Assembly (NCBI RefSeq): GCF_002775205.1
Contig: NC_036456.1
Span: 22,936,968-23,000,967, forward strand
Length of the DNA: 64,000 nt
Direction: 5' to 3'
DNA from: Xiphophorus maculatus
Taxonomy: Eukaryota; Chordata; Actinopteri; Cyprinodontiformes; Poeciliidae
Shown here piece by piece: positions 50,190 through 63,073 of the stretch. The position numbers were made by a program, and so were the translations under genes. Within the stretch, counting starts at the first letter, position 1; each line of letters begins with the position of its first letter. The notes under the pieces are model-generated. The model had not been told where the DNA came from. It searched no databases and worked only from the letters and a program-made list of their open reading frames with translations.

Positions 50190-50520
50190 TGTGTGGGCAT
50201 GTGTGTGTGTGTGTGTGTGTGTGTGGGTGTGTACTTGTTTAGTTGTCTGTTTAGGACCATTTCTGGGACATTTACCGACCTTCTGAGGACCAATGGGCCT
50301 TATGGGGACCAAACCTCATCTTAACATGGTGGAACCCTGTAGTAAGGGTTAGGTTTAGGTTGAAGTTGTGAGTGAAGTTTTGGTAAAGGGTATTATTACT
50401 TATATACTAGTAATAGTTAGGGTTAGAGAAAATGTCTGTATTAGGCGTAAATGGAGTTAATTAAATGAACAAAAGCCAATCCAAAGTCCTAATTTGGGTA
50501 GAAATACAAACTTTTGTGTG
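50190..50520 (+). repeat. (GT)n and telomere-like 'gggttagg' repeat block
   Basis: A (GT)n run at about 50,202-50,232 is followed by 'gaccaatgggccttatgggg' and degenerate 'agggttaggtttaggtt' motifs. This arrangement is seen in a common teleost dispersed repeat. Confidence 0.6.
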
Positions 50521-51534
50521 TCAGTAAATAGTTTTTGAAGTTGCCTTATCCTCCTCCACATGCAATTTGTTGATAAAAAATATTCTTAGGACACATTTTA
50601 CTGTCATTCATGTCCTGATTTAGTCTTTGGTCCTTTAGTAGGTCAGTTGTGGGTAGATTGTTGGAAACGATATACAAGTTGTTTCTCAGAAAAAAGGATG
50701 CTGTCCTAATTTTATGCCCACAAGTCAGAAATTGGATTAAAAACCCGTCATAGGTTAATGGTTAACACATACAGTTTCTGCACACAACAACCAGGCTTGG
50801 GTTTGTCCAGTTTATTTTAATGTGAAAATGTTTTTAAAAGTATTTACCTACTGACTCTACACTCTAGCAGTATTTTCTCTACTGTATTCAAATAGTCATC
50901 TTTTGATTTTATACATTCAGAAAAGACATCATGTGTTCCCTGTTTTATTGTTGTTAGAAATCAGTTTTAAGTTAAAAAGTTATGATGATTAAACGAGTTT
51001 AACTCTAATTACTTAATAGGGAACAGTTGTTGTAAGGATGATGCAAAGGCTAAAATGCAGGAAGAAATTACTGAACATGTGTACATATAACTGTAAATGA
51101 GTGTAAAAATGTATGTGTGACATAAATAAATATGGATGGCACAAGATCTGCTAACAGTGTAAAATATGGAGAAAAACAAACATTTTTATACTACTACTGT
51201 AAATACTGTATTTCAAATAAAATAGTTTTAAAATTAGCATAATGTCCACAACAAATCATCTGCCTTCATCTCACCCCTCACTATCATCTTCATTCAGATA
51301 TAATTAAAATGTCCCTCTGAAACTGAGTCACTATCTTTCTTGTTTTTTCAGGTTTAGATTCATCCAATCAGCTTTATCTTGCATCTCATGTCACTTATTT
51401 GAGGTCACTTTAGTTCTGTCATCTTCTTTGTTTTTCTTTTTTAACTGTATTTGCTTTAAATCTGTAATACCAGATGACTGTAAACCATCATTTAAAATGA
51501 TGTAAAGGTACAATGAAGAATTAGAACTACACTA

Positions 51535-51720
51535 AGAAAATAAAAATAATAAAATCACAAGAAGAAAGTCATAACATTATGACTTTATCCTAGAAATATC
51601 ACTTTATTCTTGTATTATTTTGACTTTATTATTATTTTGACTTTATTCTTGTAATATTGTGACTTTGTGATAGTAATTTTATTATGTTATTATTTCTTAT
51701 TAGTATGCCTTAAAACTCTT
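51535..51720. repeat. AT-rich 'gactttattcttgtaat' repeat
   Basis: Several imperfect copies of a roughly 22-bp word centred on 'gactttattcttgtaatatt' occur in tandem, with an inverted word 'gaagaaagtcataac' at the left. This is typical low-complexity filler in fish introns. Confidence 0.6.
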
Positions 51721-52734
51721 TCTTATAAAATATATTGAGATGTGCTCTTTGAGATAAAAGGGATTTTCTTGCATTAGATACAAGCTTTTGAAATGTAACT
51801 TTATTATTCCTTTTTTCAAGCATTTTGATTTTTACCACTTATTACAGTATGAAAGATGTAATTTGACACATTTCAGTTGTTTTATTTGTTTTCGTCAATA
51901 TTCCTGGTAAAGCAGCTCATCTTCAAGTAGAATATTTTCAACTATAATTATTGGCTTTATTAAATTATGAGCAATTTAATGAAAATCCGTTTGTTTTTTT
52001 ATAGTAACTACCTCAGTCTGCCACTAGATGTCTCTGAAACACGAAACCCTGACAAGCATGTCCAGCAATGGTGATGGTCGCACAGAGCCATTACTGCTCT
52101 ACACGTTATATCTAAATTTTATATTTACACATTAAAACAGAAAGAGGTTGATAAAATGCTTAAGGATGGGACTCACGGTTTTCCTTTTGTCTTCATCAAC
52201 CTTCACACCAAAGGCTGAAAATCAAGCACACATTGAAATCAGTAGCTTAACATCTGGAAAAAGAAAGTTTTGGATATTTCTCCCGCTGCTTACCATTTTC
52301 TTCTAAATTTAAATTTATCCTGAATAATTTTACCTAATTAGTAAGCAGAAATTAATTTGTTTTAAATCTAAGGAAGACTAAAGAGCTCAAAAGTATTTCA
52401 GAAACTACACCTTTTTAGTTGCCTACATGAACTGTTTGTCACAGGCTGTTGAAATCTATAAACAGGTGAGCAGATGGAAGTTAATTATTATCAGTGTTTT
52501 ATGTGGAAATTCTGTCCCTGAGTGTATAAAAACTTGTAGATTTTTCAACATTTTCATTCAATTAATAAAGAAAGAAAGAACAAGAGAGAGAAAAAATAAA
52601 AAGAAAGAGATAAACAAGGAAATAAGCCGATTTTCTCGTTTTTGTGGTTTTAAAGATTGCTAGCAGTATTTGACCACTAGATGGCAGCAGCGCATGGAAG
52701 ATCTCAGACTGAAGAAATCGTTACCTTTTATCCC

Positions 52735-53375
52735 TTAATCTGTTAATTCTGCTGAATTGAACATCTGGTGTATTGTGAACATTTTATCTTCTAATTAGAA
52801 GAAAACAATTCATTATGATAAAATGATGTTCGGTTCATCAAGTAGGCAGGTTTATTGGTAGAACATTGATCCTCTGGGTTAATTAGAGACCTTTAACTTG
52901 GTGATGGTTGATGGTAAAAACATGAAGAACTCTGAAAACAAGAGCATTGTTGGATATTTGACCTTTGACCCTTGTTCTCATATTTGTGAAATCTAAGTTG
53001 TGATGGAACCGTTTCCTTCCAGAGGAAAAATAAATTACAGTATTTTAAGAAAGTGGGAAAAAAAATTCTTCTTTGATATTAAATATTTGTATTTACTCTA
53101 TTAAAAATAAAAAGAATATAACATATTTAACAATGAGTAAATGTTAATAAATAGTGCAGTGCTGAATAAATGTATTGAAATGAAAAACTAGAGTTTTCTT
53201 TATTTTTCTACTGCAGGTTTTTGTTTTGCAGTAAAATCTGATGCTCTGTAATTTAATGATGTGATCTGTGTTTGGGATCTTTCTGTAACCAGAGATCTCT
53301 GTAGTTTCACTTTATTTGGTAAGTATCCAGTCAGATTAGTGCTTCAAAAGGTGTGAAGGACTGATCTGGTGTTGA
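52735..53375 (+). repeat. Local duplication, left copy
   Basis: About 640 bp from 'cttaatctgttaattctgct' onward recurs at 55,255-55,895 in the same orientation with only scattered differences. No coding content. The neighbouring 53.6-55.0 kb and 55.9-56.9 kb are an older, more diverged pair. Confidence 0.9.
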
Positions 53376-55195
53376 TGGTTGGGAACTAAATATAAATATG
53401 AGTTTTCCTCCTCACCACTATCTGTGTCCTAGTTTTACCCCAGAGGATAAAACTGTTAAAGTTTACAGAATAAAATCTTCTAATACCATCAAAGATAGAC
53501 TTAAAGATAAAAGGACAAAATAAAAAATACTTCAATTACATTTATGTTAAAATTGTTGTTTGGAGTAAAAAATGTGGAAGTTATCAATGAATAAATGTTA
53601 ACAAATGATAGTTTTGAAATAAAATGAGTTTATTTTCACACATCTTTCCCTGCCTAATGATTTCTCTGTAGATAAGGATCTTTGTGTAGAAAGAGATTTC
53701 TGTAGTTTCACTTCTGTAAGTCTGGATCCTATCAGATCAGTCATCTGAAAGTTGTTCTCTCTGACTGAAGGCGTAGATGCAAAGTATGACATGGAGTCAT
53801 ATTTCATTATAAGTTATTTCACTAGGCATCATCATGAAGCACACACACAAACACAAGACGCAAATAAGGCCTGTTTTATATATTTAGCTGGATTGTGGTA
53901 GATAATAGTCTGAAGTTTTTCCTGGATTAACATTTTCAACTCCAGAGACAACAGAAGCTCATCTAGACAATAGAAAAACAAAACACTCTTTCAGTTTTTA
54001 CTGGATCTATCAAAATTAAATCTCTACACCTGCAGGTCTAAACAAGAAGTCAAACCTGTCCAACCTGTTGCTGTGACAAGTTAAAATAGCTCCTTGTTCC
54101 TCAGATACTTTCTCTTTAGAAATAACAAACTACTTCCTGAAGCAGCATGGATAAGGTCTTATTAATGCTTCTGGAAGAGTAAGATCATGAAAAATGTTTA
54201 GTTTTCTTTATATGTCGTAATATTTCTAAGTTTAATGAATTTGTGAGAGTAACTCTCACCTACTGTAATAATGTTTGACACATTTACCCCTTAGTGTCCA
54301 TTCAAGAAAATTCAACTTGTGCTCACATGCCCACACTCAGCCATGTGTGCACAGGTATGTTAAACCATCATATGTTTGTTTTTCCAAAGAGCTCACGCTA
54401 AACTGAACTATTTTATCTTTTCTACTCTTTACTCGCTCCAGGGTAAATAGTCGCTCAGCGCTGGCAAAACTCATTTAAGAGCCAAATAAAATAGTTTTAC
54501 TCAGATCACCAGATGCAACTCAATAAGAACATTTGACTGAAAATTCCCAAAATATATACATTTAATACAAATAAAAACGTAATTCAAAACCCAACCACAA
54601 ATTCTAACTATGGGGGAGAAATAAATCAGATACCAACTAGATATTATAAGTTACATCACTACTGATGTGTAATTATGTTATTTTACTAATTTTATTTTTC
54701 CAGTTGTTTTATGTGAGTACTTAAGAGATGTTGTACGTTTAATACATGTTAATAAAACCTTTCAGTGTATGCTTTGTTAAAAAATATTTATGGTGTTAGT
54801 TTTCTTTAATTTATATTTCCTGCCTTTTAGCCTCACGATTTATCTAAATCTAAACACTGAGATTATTACTAAGCCTGGCTTAATGAAACAACTGGAAGAA
54901 AAGCTTTCACACCTGTTGACCTGCTGCAAAGCTGTCATGCATCATTTCAACCCAACTAAAGACAAAACCACAACAAACAAACTGAAGAGTTTACAGTATC
55001 TGTTACAATGTCCACTTTGGATTATGTGGAATTTTGAAACACTTGTGTTTACACTTTTATGATCTTTGTAAAATGACACTCACTGATCCTACAAGTCTTT
55101 CAAATGTATTCCAGTAATCATGTACTGATGTAGACACATCAGATTAAAGTAAAGATTACAATGTAAAGCTAGTATAACAATGTGTACATATCCAT

Positions 55196-55253
55196 CCGGG
55201 CCGCAGCAGAATCGCCAAATTTTGACCGGTAATAAAAAGGTTGGGAACCACTG
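55196..55253. mobile_element. hAT terminal fragment
   Basis: 'gggccgcagcagaatcgcca' to 'aaaaaggttgggaaccactg' is the right end of the hAT family at 27,256-28,474. Only about 58 bp are left, exactly at the left junction of the second duplication copy. Confidence 0.8.
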
Positions 55254-55254
55254 A

Positions 55255-55895
55255 CTTAATCTGTTAATTCTGCTGAATTAATCTGGTGTATTGTGAACAT
55301 TTTATCTTCTAATTAGAAGAAAACAATTCATTATGATAAAATGATGTTTGGTTCATCAAGTAGGCAGGTTTATTGGTAGAACATTGATCCTCTGGGTTAA
55401 TTAGAGACCTTTAACTTGGTGATGGTTGATGGTAAAAACATGAAGAACTCTGAAAACAAGAGCATTGTTGGATATTTGACCTTTGACCCTTGTTCTCATA
55501 TTTGTGAAATCTAAGTTGTGATGGAACCGTTTCCTTCCAGAGGGAAAATAAATTACAGTATTTTAAGAAAGTGGGAAAAAAAATTTCTTCTTTGATATTA
55601 AATATTTTTATTTACTTTATTAAAAATAAAAAGAATATAACATATTTAACAATGAGTAAATGTTAATAAATAGTGCAGTGCTGAATAAATGTATTGAAAT
55701 GAAAAACTAGAGTTTTCTTTATTTTTCTACTGCAGGTTTTTGTTTTGCAGTAAAATCTGAAGCTCTGTAGTTTAATGATGTGATCTGTGTTTGGGATCTT
55801 TCTGTAAGCAGAGATCTCTGTAGTTTCACTTTGGTTGCTAAGTATCCAGTCAGATTAGTGCTTCAAACAGTGTGAAGGACTGATCTGGTGTTGAT
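55255..55895 (+). repeat. Local duplication, right copy
   Basis: Partner of 52,735-53,375. Its left edge coincides with the end of the hAT fragment. That suggests the duplication junction or a later rearrangement used this site. Confidence 0.9.
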
Positions 55896-58171
55896 GCATG
55901 GGGTCATAGGTCATGAAGGTTTGTGCCTTACCACTGAACACGCCCAAACAGAAAACTAATTTGACCTTTTTTACATATTTAGCTGGAATGTGGTTGAGAT
56001 TGAAGTTGTTTCTGGATCAACGTTTCAACAGGAGCTAATGGAGCTGATGGAAAACAAACTAGTCTTTCAGGTTTTACTGGGTTTACCAACGTTTAATCTC
56101 TGCTTACCTGCAGGCTTATGCAAGAACTCAAACCTGCGGCGCACCCTCTGGCGCTTTGACAAGAAAAACAAAGGCTCACTTTAGACAGAACAAACTCCTC
56201 ACTGATACATTTATAAATGGTTTACTAATGTTTCAGCAAGTACTTGATTTAGAACATAAGTTTGGTTTTATTTATTTATCTTACAATTTCTGAGTTTAAT
56301 AATAATGTTTGTGAATAAACCTCACCCACTGTAATAATGCTTGAAACAGCAACACAACTTAAAAATAGCGGCCATTTTTCATTTTGATTCAAATTAATCT
56401 GTATTTCCAGGCCCACAGACAGACGTTAGACGTCTGCCTGCTGCAGGACATGAACAGTTGTAAGTAACTGCAGCACAGCCAGTTGTTCCTGGTCGTCATG
56501 TACAGACCTGCCTTCTTCCAGTACTTATATCCCAGTACTTAAGGGGTTTAGTGTTTAAGAAGTGTTACATTTTATGCTTTGTTTGTTAAAGATTATTTAA
56601 TGTTAGTTCTCTTTAATCTGTGTTACTGCCTTTTAACTTCACTATTATCCACTTTGTCAAATCAAAACTTTGTTAAGTACTTTGAGACTAATACAGATAA
56701 GATAAACTTTACTTAAAACAACTAGAAGAAAAGCTTTGACACCTGTTGACAGTTTGCTAACAGGTGTGACATCATATCCACCCAACTAAAGGGAAAACCA
56801 GAAAGTTTCTGATAAAGTTTAGATTATCTGTGATCATAATCTGATTTGGATTATGTGTCATTTGTTTTTAGTGCTCAGTGAAATTATTCTGACTGATCCT
56901 ACAAGTGCCAGTCATTCAAATGATAAATTTATCATTTATTTAATATCAGATGAAAAGTAAATGTGAACTTTGTAGATAACATTGTGCACATAACGTATTA
57001 TTTAATAGAACAAACTAAGCAGTATTGTTTTATCAACTGGTTTCCACGTTCCAGTTTATATTCAATTAGAAGTAAATATATAAACCAACAAATTATTTTG
57101 TTTTTATGGTGAGGAGAGAGAAAAGAAAAAACTGACACAAATGTATCTAACATTAAAGAATAACTGGATAACTGGGGAAATAAACAAAGAAAAGACAGAA
57201 GCAAATGAAAACAGAAACAGCTGATCTATTTAAAGAATAGAAACTAAGGAACACAGAAACTAAACCAAAACACAAACAACACAAGATCCAGAAACTGTCA
57301 TTTTATTTTATTTTTTTACATTTTAGTTAAGCAAAAAATAAAAACATTTAAAACAAATTAAAAAACAATCTTTTAATACTGTAAAAATATAAGTGCAAAA
57401 GGATGCTGAGCCGGCCTAAGGCACAAGCAAAGTAAGTAGCTGCTTGAGTCTTTAGTCCAAGTTTCACTAACACTGTTTTCTAACTGCATTTAGCAAATTA
57501 TAAGCAGCACATCTGTTAACTGACTGCAGACTCTATCAAAGCTGTTATTTTATTTACAAATAGAAAAATGTGTCAGTGAAGAAAGTGACAAGGAGAGGGG
57601 CTACACTTTACTACACTTTACATTTTAAAGCTCCTATCAGTTTGTTACATCAGTTCCTTCATAAGGATCAAACTATAATGAGTAAATTATTATTATTGCT
57701 CTTAAAAATACAAAATCAAGCATAAGCTTATTCTACAGTTGTGCATGTACTATAAGTATCAAAATGAAAATAAATGATTGCTACACACATGATTTTAACA
57801 GATATAATAATGATTATAGATATTTTGTTCTTCATCAAATCAGTTTGAACATGTTTGTTTGAAATATTCATGTTGCAGCTCTGGAAGCTACATTAAGCTG
57901 CAACATGATCATCTGCACAACATAGAGACAGAACAAAACATTCTATGCTTATATATCTAAAATATAGAATATGTTATATATAAAATATAGTTTGAATATT
58001 ATTCAGTAATATTTCCACATATATGGTTGTGGAACTTAAAATATTTGCATTTACATTTCAGAATGAATGAGTCAGAATGACATGAATAATTATTACATTC
58101 ACATCTGAAGGTAAAATGTTTTGCTCATATTAAGCTTATTAAAGATGTTAAACGTCCCAAAGTTCCTAATT

Positions 58172-58371
58172 TTTTTTTTTTTTTACCCCTCCAGGGGGTC
58201 TTTTGTGGGCTCTAGTGTCCCTTATACAACAGTAGGCTGACAGGAAACAAGGAAGGAGAGGGGGGAAGACATGTGGCAAATATCGTCGGGTCCGGCAGTC
58301 GAACCCGCGTCGAGGACTCAAGGCCTCCAAATATGGGTCGCTCTAACCACTACGCCACCACGGCACGCCCT
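58172..58371 (-). mobile_element. tRNA-derived SINE with intact target-site duplication
   Basis: On the minus strand: a pol III A-box-like 'tggcgtagtggttagagcg', B box 'gggttcgactgcc', a non-tRNA body and a poly-A end (T run at 58,172). The flanks repeat 'caaagttcctaat' plus a few T (58,158 and 58,372), a clear target-site duplication from retrotransposition. It is the same family as 30,732-30,910. Confidence 0.88.
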
Positions 58372-58565
58372 CAAAGTTCCTAATTTTTAACTAACAAGCT
58401 GATTAAAGATTCCTATTATCTAAAGTGAGATCAAAATGAAAATACTATAATAATCTGGCTTGAATGGGAGAATAAATCACATTCCTCTATACTTTTAATA
58501 TTGTTCATCTTATTTTTCTTTTTGCTTCAACATACAGATGATAAATTGTTTTGTCTTCATTGTCT

Positions 58566-61301
58566 TTAGTTCACCAAAACATGATCAGCAATTCTCCTTT
58601 TCATATCAGTCTTGGCTGCAAGAAAAAAGGACAGCAATTACTAACATGTAAGAAATTCTGAAATTTAATAAATTTAATAAATTTAATACAAGTAATAAAA
58701 TAATTAAGAGACAGTAGCATGTTAAATGATTGCTACCAATTACTTTCCCATTAACTCAACCAAGGGGCGCTAGAACTTACTAAAATTTACATTTCATTCG
58801 TCTTTTGCCTTCTTTAGTACGGAGAGAAATGGCTCTCCATAATTTAAATCCTCCATTACCACTAAAGTCACCAGATTAGAACCAGATTTAACATGTTTAC
58901 CACATTGATTGTCTTGTTTTATTTCAACTCACAGGACAAAAACTCACAGCCAGGATAATTACAGTGATACGATCTTCAAACTTTTGACTTTTTAGAGAAG
59001 ATTAAAACTCCAAATGTCTTTACTGTCACAGTGTAACCACAATGAAATTTCATTTCCTCTGTCTGGAGCAAAGGAAATACTGAGTTCAGGGTTGGGGTGT
59101 TTATAGGAATGTGTGTGTGGGCGTGTGTGTGAAATAAAAAACTAATTCAACAATAAACTGAGCTCCCCATACTGTTTGATAACTGGGATCAATAAAAATA
59201 TTTTTGTAAAGTGTCAGGATGACATTAGTTGTGAATTGATGCTATAGAAAATAAACTGAATTGAACTGAAAAGTAATTGAATGTTTAGCATTTGGTAAGA
59301 TAACAGTAAATATTCACAGCTGTAGTTACATAATGTAGTTAAAATATATAAATAAAACGTGGTATATAAGTTCTGCATTGCTCTGATTAAATGAATGTTA
59401 CCTTGACCAGAATCACATCTTACTTTATTTTGAAAAATCTTGTTCTGTCCTCACTTCCTTTAACTGGTCTCTACAGCCACATTGCCAAATCCTCCCACTG
59501 CTCTAATGTTTGTCAGATTCACTTAGAGGAGAGCAGAAACTAAAGATTTACTGACCAGTGGTTAAAAGAGTACAAGCTGCACACCAATATTTAAATCCCT
59601 TTAAGGAAGAATCCATTTGTTTTCATTACAGATCTATGATTTTCAAAATTACGTTTATTTTAGAATATTTTCAGTAAAACACGTGGATATTCCAGGATAA
59701 AAGGAGCAGAAATAACAGTCCTTGTTAAATTAGGACAGAAAACAGTTTCACAAGAATTTTCTGTTTTATAAACCATTAATATTTTATAATAACTTACCTC
59801 GAGCCCACTTACGGTATGTGTATACACATAAGATTAGTATGATGTTATAGAGGATGAAGAGCACACTGCCAGAAATCACTCTGATCCAAGGAACACCAGG
59901 TTCAGATGGAGGAGAAGGAGGAGAAAGAATTTCTGCATGGGGAACTTTGGCTGTAAGCAAGAACATGAATAAATAAAGTATTTTATTTAATTTGTGGCAA
60001 ACAATAGCTATAAAATTTTCAGTCATAATACAAAATGGAAGAATTAGAATCAGGTTTATCCAGTAAGTTTGTGTTCACTAAAGGTGCTCATGTCTGGTCC
60101 TCTAGAGCTACCGTCCTGCAACTTTTAGATGCATTTCTACTCCAGCAGACCAGCATTGAACAGCTGAATTCCCTCACCAGCAGTCAGTCAGCTGTGAACT
60201 GGTTTGGTAACGAGCCAGTTATTGATTCAGGTGTGTTGGAGCAACAATGCATCTTGAAGAAGCAGGATGGTGCTGAGGACTGAGTGATTTTGGTCTGCAG
60301 AGATGTTCATCTTATACTGGCCTGCAAAAGTCGATCTAAAGAAACCTGCTGGAGTTTCTTTTTGGCATAAACTGAAAAGAAATGTGCATTTTCCCAAAAT
60401 TTACTGAAAAATTATTGCAGGATAATTAACATTACTTTCATGTAATTTGAACAAATGTAACTTTCAGTAAATTCCAACAAATATCTACTTAAATAAAAGA
60501 ATATTGCCAAGAAAAACAAGCTTCTTTAGTGTGTGAGTTGGAGGCAACGCTTTGGAGACTGAGGTGAATCTTAGGTTGAGTCTGAGATTTGCATTTTTTC
60601 AAAAATTTTAACTAAAATCCACCTTTTCTTAAAGGTAGCTGAGTTCTGACAGCCTGAATGAATCAAAGCAGTAAATCATCACCTGTCACTGCCAGCCAGC
60701 TCTTCAGTGACTCTCCTTTAGTAGGATGGAGACACTTGTAGAAACCTTCCTCTGCTTCAATGATCATTTTCCCTGGTTTCTTTTTCCCAATGAATAAATC
60801 ATTTCTGTAGAACGCAGCTTCAAAGTCTGAGGTGGATGTGACATCTTTTTTGCTTTTCTTGTAGGAACAACCAAGTGTCACAGTTTGTCCCTCAACAACA
60901 GGATACGGAGGGCTCTCAAGGATCACATTTATATCTGAAATAAAACCATTTTATAAGAATTATATTAACTTAAAAATGTTAAAATAGCCACTTTTAGAGT
61001 AAATTCAAACAAGATGGATGTTGATTACCGGATATAGTGAGATTGACTTTGTTGCTGCGTTCTCCTCGGTTAGATTCACACCAGTATTCGCCGGTGTCAG
61101 TTGGGTAAGCATATTTAATGTTGCAGGAGGATTCTCTGGGGACTCCCCAGGTACCATTACATTCCTCAGTAACCTTGTTCTTTATCGTCCTCATCACTTT
61201 CCAGCCACTGGAGTTTGTCACACATGTAAGAGTGATTCGGTCGAACTGGAAGAACTGGGATTGGTCGGGAGTGACAGTCAGTGTGGCTGCAGAGCAAAGA
61301 T
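58566..61301 (-). CDS. Fc-receptor-like two-Ig-domain membrane protein, gene 2 (signal exon not found)
   Basis: Minus-strand exons, 5' to 3': 61301-61029 (Ig domain 1: TPDQSQFFQFDRITLTC; GWKV; PTDTGEYWCES), 60934-60683 (Ig domain 2: VILESPPYPVVEGQTVTLGC; EEGFYKC), 59950-59798 (stalk and transmembrane segment VISGSVLFILYNIILILCVY) and 58615-58566 (tail ending DHVLVN, stop). All junctions are phase 1 and give 242 residues after the missing signal exon. Domain 1 is close to that of the plus-strand gene (SQFF, GWKV, PTDTG, WCES), so the two are convergent paralogues. The tail has no tyrosine and the membrane span carries an Asn. Directly upstream lies a truncated composite transposon, which may have displaced the first exon. 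Intact Ig exons and splice sites argue for a gene rather than a relic. Confidence 0.8.
60087..60290. mobile_element. hAT-MITE-like repeat in intron 3 of the minus-strand Fc-receptor-like gene
   Basis: 'ggtcctctagagctaccgtc', 'ctgcaacttttagatgcatt' and 'caggtgtgttggagca' are words of a common teleost MITE related to that at 14,205-14,430. The ends are eroded and the limits approximate. Confidence 0.5.
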
Positions 61302-61344
61302 CTGTAAAGAGCAAAAAGTTTGAATTTAAACACATTTTGATTGA

Positions 61345-62620
61345 TGATGGTTCCTTTAACCGGATTCTCTCGTTACGTCTTGGCGCCAACATTGAGCCAC
61401 AAACAGCAAAATGAGTCAGAAACAGATCAGATTCTTTGGAAAGTTTCTTTATGAAGGGAAAAGGCCCAGAGAAGAGACAGGAGGATGGATTTATCCCAGT
61501 AGGTGATTCCCACAGTCCAAGCTCTGCATGATATGGTGACCGGATGTTAATGAGGCAATGAAGCTTCAAACTGCTTCGCCACTAGAGACCAAGAACCCTG
61601 AGCATCAGCAACACTTCCGGTGTCATCGTCTCTCATCTCTCCCAGATGGACCGTCTGGTTGCAGAGAAACGAGCTCAGGGCTCCATTAGTCGTTATCGTG
61701 AGTTAAAATTTTCACAAAAGTAAAATGTTCATTTTTGTGGCGCATCTGTATCTTATTTTGAAGGGATATGTAAACGTTACCATAACGACCAGAGTCAGAG
61801 AGCGTTAGGACAGTGGAGAGACGAGATGAGAGGAGTAGAGCTTGTGAGTTTTAGGTCTGGTTCACATGATTTAAGGATTGTCGGCCGATTTTCCAAACCT
61901 CTGTGACCACAGAGCCGATAAAAGTCCAACAGGTTCGGTCGGTTCGTGTGTCCAGCAACACAGCAGGAGCAACACACCACATGAACCGATTCCACTCACG
62001 AACATCCCGATTCCAGAAGAAAATCCAGTAAAACCCCCAACAGACCATACATGAACTTAGAATAATCAAACATGACGATGTAGAAGCAGCAGTGATAGTT
62101 TGTGGCTCATTTTAAGCGATAAAAGACGAAACAAAAAGAAACGTGTTTGATAAAAGATGGAGGCAGCAGCTGCTCTATTTGCTGCTCTATGATTTGGAGG
62201 TGAGTTATATTTTTTGTAGCTAACATTTTACCTGAATAAACATAACCACATACAATAAACATATATAAAAATTACCTTTACATATAGTAATAATCATTTC
62301 CACATATCACCTCTGATGTCCACTGGACTCTCAGTTGCCATGTCAGCTGTTTGGGATTCCCCTCCGTTCTTACGTCACCGCGCTTTCTGATTGGCTACCT
62401 GTCACATTCAACAGGCTGAGTTCTCGCTCCCAGGAAAAACCCCACAGGCTGAGATAATCGGGCCAAAACAATGTTCAATATGCCTGATTTTAGATATTTT
62501 AGATATTCAATGCAGGACGTTGTAGGATTGTCATAAAGGGAAAATCGGGGCAAAAAAAAAGAGAAAAAAAGACTTTAGCGGGAACACCAACGTGCAGAAG
62601 CATTATCTGACGGTTCAAAC
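61345..62620. mobile_element. Truncated composite hAT element
   Basis: Homologous to the interior of the 27,256-28,474 element ('aaccggattctctcg' through 'gcagaagcattatctgacgg') but lacking both terminal repeats. It contains two internal blocks (about 61,578-61,690 and 62,150-62,345) that are absent from the first copy, so it is closer to the longer ancestral form. The open frame across its left part fuses with Ig exon 1 of the neighbouring gene only by chance. Confidence 0.8.
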
Positions 62621-63073
62621 AGTTTACAGAGTCAAATACAAAGTAATAAATTATATTTTCTCTGTCATTGTGATGGTAATAAAGGAGCCTGAAGTTTACA
62701 ATCCCAGCTGTATCAGTATTAACACAGTTTACGTAAATACTCTTCTTCTCACTGATCTTCCAGACGTACCTGCGCTCTATCGCCCTCTGCAGTCACAGAA
62801 AATGATGGGTCACATATTTTGATGCAACACCTGGCACGTTGAAGCCTCAGCATTATGGAAGTGCTCCAGCTACAGTAAGACAAAACTTGGGAGCAAATCC
62901 TACATTTTTCACCTACAATATAAATAAAAATTAATTCATGTAAACTAACTCAAATATCCCATGGAAAGGAATTTGAATAATCCAAAATAAAACTGTTAAA
63001 AAGTGGAAATGAGAATGGAATAATAATTATTTTCCATGATAAGATCAAAACTAGAAAATTTCGGAAGAAATTT

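Larger units (their letters stand above)
49832..58565. other. Gene-free interval between the convergent Fc-receptor-like genes
   Basis: It holds the 3' UTR of gene 1, GT-rich and 'ggttagg' low-complexity sequence (50,190-50,520), a 'gactttattcttgtaatatt' type simple repeat (51,535-51,720), the duplicated blocks at 52.7-56.9 kb, a hAT end fragment and a SINE. I found no Ig or lectin exon here. Confidence 0.6.

Noticed and set aside
58290-58371. Possible tRNA gene from A- and B-box matches
   Set aside because: No intact cloverleaf. It is attached to a SINE body with poly-A end and target-site duplication.
60994-61569. Reading the Ig exon of the minus-strand Fc-receptor-like gene as one 191-codon ORF
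   Set aside because: The first half comes from the truncated transposon. A good acceptor at 61,302-61,304 and phase 1 match with the paralogue show that the exon starts at 61,301.
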